Shown one piece after another: positions 1 to 5,179 of a stretch of DNA of 5,179 bases; the first letter of the stretch is position 1, and every line of letters starts with the position of its first letter. The DNA is taken from positions 1 to 5,179 of the forward strand of contig JAKBRA010000039.1 in assembly GCA_021834945.1 (NCBI GenBank). The letters are read 5' to 3'. The position numbers were made by a program, and so were the translations under genes. The DNA comes from Nanobdellota archaeon (GTDB taxonomy: Archaea > Nanoarchaeota > Nanoarchaeia > Parvarchaeales > Parvarchaeaceae). The notes under the pieces are model-generated. The model was not told the DNA's origin. It saw nothing but the letters and a program-made list of their open reading frames with translations, and searched no databases.

Positions 1-663
1 AACGCTAAAAATGCATCTGAGAAATACATACCAAATGTTATAATGAAAGCTAATAATAAGATATTAGCTGCGTTTATTAGAGGTTATTTCCTTGGAGATG
101 GAAGTTTTTACGGCGGAAGCGTAGAGTTTTCAACCACAAGCAAAAAATTGCAGATTCAGCTTTCTTATACATTAACTAGATTAGGGATAATTAACTCTAT
201 GCATTCTGAAAAAGTTAAAGGATACAACGATAAAAATAGGGTCTACATAAGGAATTTGAAGGAATTGAAAAAATTCTACCAAAACATAAATGAGGGCCAT
301 CAAAAATATGAAAAAATTAATAGAATAATTAATTACATAAAATCTAAGGACAGATCCTACACTTCTACAGACTTAATGCCTCTAAACAGTAATTACATAG
401 AGATAACAAACTACACGAGTGGAAATGAGAATTTTACTGTGGATAGCTTTAACAAATTCTTAAGCGCTATTTCAAATCCAAATAGTGAGGGTACTTTAGA
501 ACTACAGAATCTCATAGAAATTCAAAAAATGTTAGATTATGTGTACTTCGACAAAATAACAGAGATTGAGGAAACAAAAGGACCGTTTGATGTATATGAT
601 GTTGTAACTCCTGAATTTGGCAGCAACTTCATTGGAGGTAACGGTGCGATACTTCTGCATAAC
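1..663 (+). mobile_element. Intein with LAGLIDADG homing endonuclease, C-terminal part (VMA-b-type site)
   Basis: This is a self-splicing protein insert within the A subunit. The visible part contains, in order, a LAGLIDADG motif with its downstream helix (ending LTRLGI, about 172-189), a ~130-residue linker and endonuclease tail, and a splicing-domain tail. The tail holds FDKITEIEE (547-573), block F (VYDVVTPEF, 592-618) and block G (NGAILLHN, 640-663). [12 protein letters not shown] is typical of archaeal inteins. The terminal Asn and penultimate His needed for Asn cyclisation are present, so the C-terminal half looks splicing-competent. The N-terminal splicing blocks A/B and the first endonuclease motif (block C) must lie upstream. 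By hand count, GC is about 32% over 61-660 against about 44% over 661-1260. The insertion point corresponds to the site between Lys and Thr of GSGKT, used by Thermoplasma and Pyrococcus VMA inteins. Confidence 0.95.
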
Positions 664-1704
664 ACTGTAATCCAACACCAGCTTGCGAAATGGTCCGATG
701 CTGATGTAATAGTTTACGTAGGCTGTGGTGAAAGAGGAAATGAGATGACAGAGATACTTACTACGTTTCCAGAATTAAAAGACCCTAAAAGCGGAAAACC
801 TTTAATGGACAGAACAATACTTATAGCAAATACTTCAAACATGCCTGTGGCCGCAAGGGAAGCAAGCATTTACACAGGTATAACGCTTGCAGAATATTAC
901 AGAGACATGGGTTATAGTGTAGCCGTAATGGCTGACAGTACATCTAGATGGGCCGAGGCATTAAGAGAACTTTCTGGAAGACTGGAAGAAATGCCTGGAG
1001 AGGAAGGATATCCTGCATACCTTGGAAGAAGGATAGGTGAATTCTATGAAAGAGCAGGAAGGGCAAGGATACTAAGCGGAAAAATAGGCGCAGCAACTTT
1101 AATAGGAGCAGTTTCTCCGCCTGGCGGTGATATCTCTGAGCCCGTTTCCCAAAATACTCTCAGAGTTACCAGAGTCTTTTGGGCGCTGGATGCATCACTT
1201 GCCAACGCAAGACATTTTCCATCAATTAACTGGCTTAACAGTTACTCACTGTATACAGACGAACTAGACCAATGGTACAGGAAAAACATCGCACAGGACT
1301 GGCCAGAACTCAGGGACAAATCGATGGCTACACTGCAGAAAGAAGCAGAAATAAATGAAATCGTACAGCTCGTTGGTTATGATGCACTTCCAGAATCAGA
1401 CAAACTTATACTAGACATTGCAAGAATGTTAAGAGAAGATTACCTTCAGCAAAATGCCTTCGATGAAACTGATACTTATGCATCAGTAAGTAAACAGTAT
1501 AAGATGCTAAAAGTTATAAACGAAGTATTCAATGCTGAGAAAGTCGCACTTGAGAGAAACATTCCAATTGAAAAACTGCAATCGGTACAGATAAAACCGA
1601 AAATAGCAAGGCTAAGATACACGAAAGAAGAAGAAATTGATGATAAATTAAAGGAAATAGAAAGAGACATAGAAGAAATAAAAAAGATAAGCATGGAGAA
1701 ATAA
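1..1704 (+). CDS. atpA: A-type ATP synthase catalytic subunit A, intein-containing precursor (5' partial)
   Basis: This is the catalytic, nucleotide-hydrolysing/synthesising subunit of the A1 head; three A alternate with three B. The frame is open from base 1, so the gene starts upstream, and the first ATG (43) lies inside the intein and is not a start. Bases 1-663 encode the intein tail. The C-extein starts at Thr 664 with [14 protein letters not shown], the sequence that normally follows the P-loop GPFGSGK. Visible family motifs are GERGNEM (727-747, with the catalytic-type Glu at 730), the Walker B stretch [11 protein letters not shown] (Asp at 934), [17 protein letters not shown] (1114-1164) and RHFPSINW (1210-1233). 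The C-extein is ~346 residues, as expected for a subunit of about 580-590. The C-terminus is charged and helical ([20 protein letters not shown]). A function other than ATP synthase A is very unlikely; activity requires protein splicing. Confidence 0.97.
   Translation, partial: NAKNASEKYIPNVIMKANNKILAAFIRGYFLGDGSFYGGSVEFSTTSKKLQIQLSYTLTRLGIINSMHSEKVKGYNDKNRVYIRNLKELKKFYQNINEGHQKYEKINRIINYIKSKDRSYTSTDLMPLNSNYIEITNYTSGNENFTVDSFNKFLSAISNPNSEGTLELQNLIEIQKMLDYVYFDKITEIEETKGPFDVYDVVTPEFGSNFIGGNGAILLHNTVIQHQLAKWSDADVIVYVGCGERGNEMTEILTTFPELKDPKSGKPLMDRTILIANTSNMPVAAREASIYTGITLAEYYRDMGYSVAVMADSTSRWAEALRELSGRLEEMPGEEGYPAYLGRRIGEFYERAGRARILSGKIGAATLIGAVSPPGGDISEPVSQNTLRVTRVFWALDASLANARHFPSINWLNSYSLYTDELDQWYRKNIAQDWPELRDKSMATLQKEAEINEIVQLVGYDALPESDKLILDIARMLREDYLQQNAFDETDTYASVSKQYKMLKVINEVFNAEKVALERNIPIEKLQSVQIKPKIARLRYTKEEEIDDKLKEIERDIEEIKKISMEK
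64..102 (+). other. LAGLIDADG (DOD) endonuclease motif, probably the second copy (block E)
   Basis: The residues [13 protein letters not shown] match the dodecapeptide helix that ends in a metal-binding acidic residue in DOD endonucleases. The key Asp (97-99) is kept in GDG. It is followed by a beta-rich stretch and [17 protein letters not shown], as in block E/H of inteins. The [11 protein letters not shown] form and its distance to the splice tail suggest the second of two motifs; the first would be upstream. The retained Asp suggests that this half of the nuclease active site is not decayed. Confidence 0.85.
658..666 (+). other. Intein C-terminal splice junction, His-Asn / Thr
   Basis: Codons cat-aac-act encode His, Asn and Thr. 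The Asn is the last intein residue, where cyclisation releases the intein. The Thr is the +1 extein nucleophile and also the P-loop threonine that coordinates Mg-nucleotide in the mature ATPase. The junction is placed here because the sequence changes from a block G ending to the conserved A-subunit sequence [10 protein letters not shown] without a gap. Confidence 0.95.
1695..1698 (+). promoter_or_regulatory. Ribosome binding site for atpB (GGAG)
   Basis: GGAG lies within the last codons of atpA, 7 nt before the ATG at 1706. Spacing and match to the archaeal anti-Shine-Dalgarno CCUCC are good. It supports ATG 1706 as the start, one base after the atpA stop. Confidence 0.6.
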
Positions 1705-1705
1705 C

Positions 1706-3085
1706 ATGGAAGAAATAGAATACAAAACAATTGAAAAGGTAACTAACGTTTTGCTCTTTGTAAAGGACGTAAAGAATGCAGGTTACAATGAGCAGGTTGA
1801 AATAGAGCTTGAAAACGGCAAAAAAGTAAGCGGTCAAGTTCTTGCGACAAATGAAGATGTAACTATAATACAGGTATTCGGTGAAACCACCGGAATGAAC
1901 ACACAGACTACAAAAGTCAGGTTTAAGGGAACTACTTTCAAAATGCCAGTAAGTATGGATATGGTTGGCAGAGTATTCGACGGATTGGGTAGACCAAGAG
2001 ACGGCGGTATACCTATTTTCAGCGATGAGAAGATGGACATAAACGGTAGCCCAATAAATCCTTACGCAAGGGAAGAACCTTCAGAGTTTGTACAAACAGG
2101 AATATCATCAATAGATTGCATGAACACGCTAGTAAGAGGTCAAAAACTTCCAATATTTTCAGGTTCTGGTCTTGCGCATAATAAGCTTGCTGCGCAGATA
2201 GTAAAACAGGCAAGGATACTTGCAGAAAAACAGAATTTCTATGTAATTTTTGGAGGGATAGGAATAAACAGCGAAGATGCAAACTTTTTCATAAACGAAT
2301 TCCAAAACAGTGGCGCACTTGAAAGATCGGTGATATTTCTTAACCTTGCTGCAGAACCTTCAATGGAGAGAGTCATTCTTCCAAGGCTTGCATTAACGGC
2401 TGCAGAATACCTGGCATACGAAAAAAATGCGCATGTAATTGTTATACTTACGGACATGACAAATTACGCAGAAGCCCTACGTGAAATCTCTGCAGCAAGA
2501 GACGAAGTGCCCGGAAGAAGAGGTTACCCTGGATACATGTACACAGATCTTGCAAGCCTTTTTGAAAGAGCCGGAAAAGTAAAGGGAAAAGAGGGATCAA
2601 TAACGCAGCTGCCGATACTTACAATGCCAAGCGATGATATAACACATCCAATACCAGACTTAACTGGTTACATCACAGAAGGGCAGATAGTACTGAGCAG
2701 AGCATTGGACAAAAGCGGAATTTACCCAGGGGTTGATGTACTCCTTTCATTGTCAAGGCTTATGAACCAAGGAATCGGAAAGGATTCAACAAGAGAAGAC
2801 CACAGAAACGTTTCGGATCAGTTGTATGCAGCATATGCGAAAGGAAAAGAACTTAGAAGTCTAACAGAGATAGTCGGTGAAGACGCATTGAGCAAAATAG
2901 ACAAGCAGTATCTGCATTTTGCCGAAGAATTTGAGAATAAGTTTATAAGACAAGGCTTCAATGAAGACAGGAGTATAAATGAAACTTTGAACCTTGGTTG
3001 GGAACTATTAAGTAGCATAGACAAAAGCGAGATGAAAAGAATAAAACCTGAATTTATAGAAAAATACGGCAAATGGAAACAGTAA
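1706..3085 (+). CDS. atpB: A-type ATP synthase non-catalytic subunit B
   Basis: 459 residues, the usual family length. It forms the A3B3 hexamer with subunit A and supplies the regulatory/non-catalytic nucleotide interfaces and the arginine finger. The N-terminal beta-barrel domain covers about residues 1-75, followed by [15 protein letters not shown]. The usual P-loop is replaced by SGSGLAHN (residues 152-159, bases 2159-2182), which lacks GKT and identifies B rather than [20 protein letters not shown] is the Walker B-like strand. [13 protein letters not shown] starts at residue 316, and the SLSRLM arginine is residue 351 (2756-2758). Oddities are ISSIDCMN, with Cys138 where the family normally has Gly, and Ala where SGSGLPHN is usual. 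The gene begins 1 nt after atpA and overlaps atpD by 13 nt, so it is co-transcribed and probably translationally coupled. Confidence 0.97.
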   Translation: MEEIEYKTIEKVTNVLLFVKDVKNAGYNEQVEIELENGKKVSGQVLATNEDVTIIQVFGETTGMNTQTTKVRFKGTTFKMPVSMDMVGRVFDGLGRPRDGGIPIFSDEKMDINGSPINPYAREEPSEFVQTGISSIDCMNTLVRGQKLPIFSGSGLAHNKLAAQIVKQARILAEKQNFYVIFGGIGINSEDANFFINEFQNSGALERSVIFLNLAAEPSMERVILPRLALTAAEYLAYEKNAHVIVILTDMTNYAEALREISAARDEVPGRRGYPGYMYTDLASLFERAGKVKGKEGSITQLPILTMPSDDITHPIPDLTGYITEGQIVLSRALDKSGIYPGVDVLLSLSRLMNQGIGKDSTREDHRNVSDQLYAAYAKGKELRSLTEIVGEDALSKIDKQYLHFAEEFENKFIRQGFNEDRSINETLNLGWELLSSIDKSEMKRIKPEFIEKYGKWKQ

Positions 3086-3684
3086 GAGTAACAAGAAGGG
3101 AACTGATCGAAACAAAGAGAAAGATAAAGACTGCAGACAGAGGTTTGCAACTTTTGAAGATGAAAAGATCCTCTCTTATATTGGAATTTTTTGAGCTGGC
3201 AAAACAAGTACAAAGCATGAAAACCGACCTTAAAAAATTTATGGACAGAAGCAGAGAAAGTATAGAAATAGCAGAGGCCTTAAGTGGCAGAATAACTATA
3301 GAAAGAGTAGCGCAGGAGCAGAGTGAAAAGCTTGCTAGCCTGAAGGCAAGAAATGTCATGGGTTTACTGATACCAAATATAAATATGAACGAGACTATTG
3401 ATGTTCTTAGCAAAAGCGACAGCCTGACAATACCGACTCCTGTTTACGATGCGAAAAATATGTACTCTTCATTTCTTTCAATGCTCATAGAAATCGCTGA
3501 AAAAGAAACTGCAATGAGAAATCTTCTGAACGAGATATACAAATTGAACAGAAGAACAAATTCAATAGAGAATGTAATAATACCAAGATGGAAAGCCAAA
3601 ATAAAATACATAAAACAAAGTTTAGATGATATGGAAAGAGATAGGTTAGTATCGATTAAATTCATAAAAAGGTTACATAGCTAA
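3073..3684 (+). CDS. atpD: A-type ATP synthase central-stalk subunit D
   Basis: 203 residues, typical for this family. D is the rotor shaft inside the A3B3 hexamer, the counterpart of F-type gamma, and couples proteolipid ring rotation to catalysis. The N-terminal helix has the family pattern [18 protein letters not shown] (residues 7-24). A central segment contains VMG followed by LLIPNI (VMG at 95-97). A long C-terminal helix carries [19 protein letters not shown] (Asn at 163) and a DDMERDR charged end; the two helices form the antiparallel coiled coil. The start at ATG 3073 lies inside atpB (13-nt overlap) and gives the expected N-terminus. No convincing Shine-Dalgarno is seen upstream, so initiation probably depends on ribosomes terminating at atpB. 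Confidence 0.95.
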   Translation: METVRVTRRELIETKRKIKTADRGLQLLKMKRSSLILEFFELAKQVQSMKTDLKKFMDRSRESIEIAEALSGRITIERVAQEQSEKLASLKARNVMGLLIPNINMNETIDVLSKSDSLTIPTPVYDAKNMYSSFLSMLIEIAEKETAMRNLLNEIYKLNRRTNSIENVIIPRWKAKIKYIKQSLDDMERDRLVSIKFIKRLHS

Positions 3685-4001
3685 TGGAATCGCTTGAAAC
3701 TCTGCAGAGAATAAGGGAAATAGAGGATTTGTCTGCAAAGAAAATAGAACAGGCGCAGGATAAAGCAAGCAAATTGATAGAGGAAACGGAAAAACGAAAC
3801 GAGGAAAAGATAAAAAAAGCTGAGAAAGAAGCGCGTGAAACAATCAACAATGCAATAGAGAAAGTAGAGAAGGAAACTGAAAAGATTAGAGAAGAAGCAC
3901 TAAAGGAAGCAAATCAAAAAGCAGTTACTATAAAACCGCTTGACGAGAAGGAAATGCTTAATATCTTTGAAGAAGTCTTGAAGGAGGAATTTAAACTATA
4001 A
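3684..4001 (+). CDS. atpH: A-type ATP synthase peripheral-stalk subunit H
   Basis: 105 residues, matching the ~100-110 residues of archaeal H (AhaH). Residues 1 to about 85 are an almost uninterrupted, highly charged Glu/Lys/Ala helix with no proline, as in the right-handed coiled coil that H forms with E. The tail VTIKPLDEKEMLNIFEEVL would be the short globular cap. H/E stalks hold the A3B3 head against rotation by binding subunit I. The ATG overlaps the atpD stop by one base (TAATG) with only a weak AAGG upstream (3669-3672), suggesting reinitiation. Assignment rests on size, coiled-coil character and position between D and I. Such low-complexity helices are hard to tell from subunit E by sequence alone, but E is about twice as long with a folded C-terminal domain. 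Confidence 0.85.
   Translation: MESLETLQRIREIEDLSAKKIEQAQDKASKLIEETEKRNEEKIKKAEKEARETINNAIEKVEKETEKIREEALKEANQKAVTIKPLDEKEMLNIFEEVLKEEFKL
3982..3987 (+). promoter_or_regulatory. Strong Shine-Dalgarno for atpI (AGGAGG)
   Basis: A perfect AGGAGG lies in the 3' end of atpH (also coding there), 13 nt before the atpI ATG at 4001. The spacing is somewhat long but usable. It is the best Shine-Dalgarno in the window, so atpI may be initiated independently as well as by coupling at the TAATG overlap. Confidence 0.6.
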
Positions 4002-5179
4002 TGTTTCTGCCAAGTAAAATAGAAAAGATAAGGTTGATACTGCCTAAAATGTATTATGATGAGACCATTACCTTACTTGGAGAGCTTGGATTCCTGCAGA
4101 TAGAGATACTGGAAAATGAAAGCAAAAAAATCCTAAAGGACTTCAAAGAAATTGAATTCGACAAGATAAACAAGTACGGCCAGAAAATAAGAAGCTTGGA
4201 GAATAGTCTGATAAAACAGAAAATTATAAATAGGAACATAAAAAGTCTTAAGCAGGTTTTCCATGAAGCAGACAAAATAAAGATATACCAAGAAGTAAAT
4301 GAAATAAAAAAGGAAGAAGAAAAGATAAATGCAAGCATTAAAGAAAGCGATTCTATGATAAATATTGTAAACATGATGAAAGATTTTAAACATGATTTTA
4401 AGATATTAAGCGGTACAAGGATAGACTCTTTTCTGATGCAGAAAAGTAAGGATAACAATTCTTTTATTTCATTGGTAAAAAAAGAAATCGACTGCGAATG
4501 TATAGAACTTGAAAGCGCTTACATATTTACAATAGAAAAGCACAACAAGGAAAAGCTTGCAAACTTAGCAAACAAAGAGGAGATAAACCTGATAAAAATA
4601 CCTGAAATGCGGGGCAAAATTGAGGAGATAACAGAAATAGAACAGACCAATATAAAGAAGGATAAAGAAAGACTTTTGGGACTGAACAAAAAGCTTGAGA
4701 AGCTGTCAAAGAAATATTATGGACTTGTAGCTAATCTTAAAGAATATCTTGACATAGAGATAAAAAAGACTTCGATAATCCCAAAAATAGGCTCAACAGA
4801 TTACATGACAGTAATTGAAGGATGGATAGAAAGCAAAAAAATACCAGTACTTGAGGAGAACCTAAATAAATTAACTAGAGAGCAGTCCGTTCTGGAAAAA
4901 ATAAAGACCAAAGAAGAACCTCCGACAAAGATGGAGAATCCAGTTTCTTTTAAACTCTATGAATTCTTTATAAAATTCTATTCCATACCAAAAAGCAGCG
5001 AGATTGATCCGACAATATTTTTTGGTATAGCTTTTCCAATATTCTTTGGATTGATGGTTGGAGACGCAGGTTATGGCGCAACTTTCCTGTTACTTAGCTT
5101 CTGGCTTATCCATAGAATAAAACATCCTCCTAAAACAAGCCATATACCCAGAAAACTTGCAAAATTTGTTAAGACAATA
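4001..5179 (+). CDS. atpI: A-type ATP synthase membrane subunit I (a-type), 3' partial
   Basis: 393 codons are open to the window end with no stop; full-length family members are around 620-700 residues. Subunit I is the stator in the membrane. Its N-terminal cytosolic arm binds the E/H stalks and its C-terminal membrane domain forms the ion half-channels against the K ring. The N-terminus MFLPSKIEKIRLILPKMYYD is typical of the family. It is followed by a coiled-coil arm, a mid-domain, a second coiled coil (about residues 215-245) and GWIESKKIPVLEENL. The hallmark junction to the membrane starts at Asp336 (5006): DPTIFFGIAFPIFFGLM then VGDAGYGATFLLLSFWLI, which forms the first two transmembrane segments. 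The remaining helices and the essential channel arginine lie beyond the window. ATG 4001 overlaps the atpH stop by one base and has AGGAGG upstream, so the start is secure. Confidence 0.95.
   Translation, partial: MFLPSKIEKIRLILPKMYYDETITLLGELGFLQIEILENESKKILKDFKEIEFDKINKYGQKIRSLENSLIKQKIINRNIKSLKQVFHEADKIKIYQEVNEIKKEEEKINASIKESDSMINIVNMMKDFKHDFKILSGTRIDSFLMQKSKDNNSFISLVKKEIDCECIELESAYIFTIEKHNKEKLANLANKEEINLIKIPEMRGKIEEITEIEQTNIKKDKERLLGLNKKLEKLSKKYYGLVANLKEYLDIEIKKTSIIPKIGSTDYMTVIEGWIESKKIPVLEENLNKLTREQSVLEKIKTKEEPPTKMENPVSFKLYEFFIKFYSIPKSSEIDPTIFFGIAFPIFFGLMVGDAGYGATFLLLSFWLIHRIKHPPKTSHIPRKLAKFVKTI

Noticed and set aside
43..45. First ATG of the long frame as the start of a free-standing gene
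   Set aside because: The frame is open from base 1, and the encoded sequence around it is the inside of an intein domain that continues without a break into AtpA. No Shine-Dalgarno precedes it.
305..400. Repeated AATTACATA words and AT-rich runs in the intein
   Set aside because: They are short, imperfectly spaced, and explained by Asn/Ile/Tyr codons in AT-rich coding sequence.
3051..3060. TTTATA-like sequence before atpD as an archaeal promoter
   Set aside because: It lies inside the atpB coding region, has no clear BRE upstream, and is only ~20 nt before the atpD ATG. AT-rich matches of this kind are frequent by chance here.
4493..4501. Cys-x-Cys (DCEC) in the arm of subunit I as a possible metal site
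   Set aside because: Only these two cysteines are nearby and no partner Cys or His pair is visible, so a metal site is not supported.
1476..4709. Several open frames of 60-134 codons on the minus strand
   Set aside because: They lie antisense to strongly conserved ATP synthase genes, overlap each other, and are rich in Phe/Leu/Ser/Ile, as expected from the complement of purine-rich coding sequence. No recognisable domain is seen.

Overview
The window holds part of an archaeal A-type (A1AO) ATP synthase operon. All five genes lie on the + strand, in the order atpA (5' truncated), atpB, atpD, atpH, atpI (3' truncated). An archaeal host is inferred from four things: the A/B subunits are of the A/V type rather than F type; the H and I stalk genes are present; arginine is encoded almost only by AGA/AGG and isoleucine very often by ATA; and an intein sits in the P-loop of atpA, a site known from Thermoplasma and Pyrococcus relatives. 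The sequence does not settle the lineage. A Thermoplasmata-like archaeon or a small-genome archaeon sharing its habitat would fit, but that is a guess.

Region by region: bases 1-663 are the C-terminal part of an intein with a LAGLIDADG (DOD) homing endonuclease. Its second endonuclease motif and the C-terminal splicing blocks F and G are visible. The intein ends in His-Asn, and Thr at 664 is the first residue of the C-extein. Bases 664-1704 encode the C-terminal ~346 residues of the catalytic A subunit, from just after the P-loop lysine. The non-catalytic B subunit (1706-3085), central-stalk D subunit (3073-3684) and peripheral-stalk H subunit (3684-4001) follow. The membrane-associated I/a subunit begins at 4001 and runs off the window after 393 codons, at its first transmembrane segments.

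The genes are packed with no intergenic space: a 1-nt gap A/B, a 13-nt overlap B/D, and 1-nt TAATG overlaps D/H and H/I. This indicates one polycistronic message with translational coupling. A and B form the A3B3 catalytic hexamer, D is the rotating shaft, and H (with E, not seen here) forms the peripheral stalks that anchor on the I subunit at the membrane. Subunits K, E, C and F are missing from the window and should lie upstream of atpA, downstream of atpI, or elsewhere.

The points of most interest are the intein in the catalytic P-loop, the gene order (H and I after A-B-D rather than before), and substitutions in normally conserved positions of subunit B. There is no non-coding stretch of any length, and I see no RNA gene, CRISPR array, promoter or terminator. 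I did not find evidence of a wholly new system.
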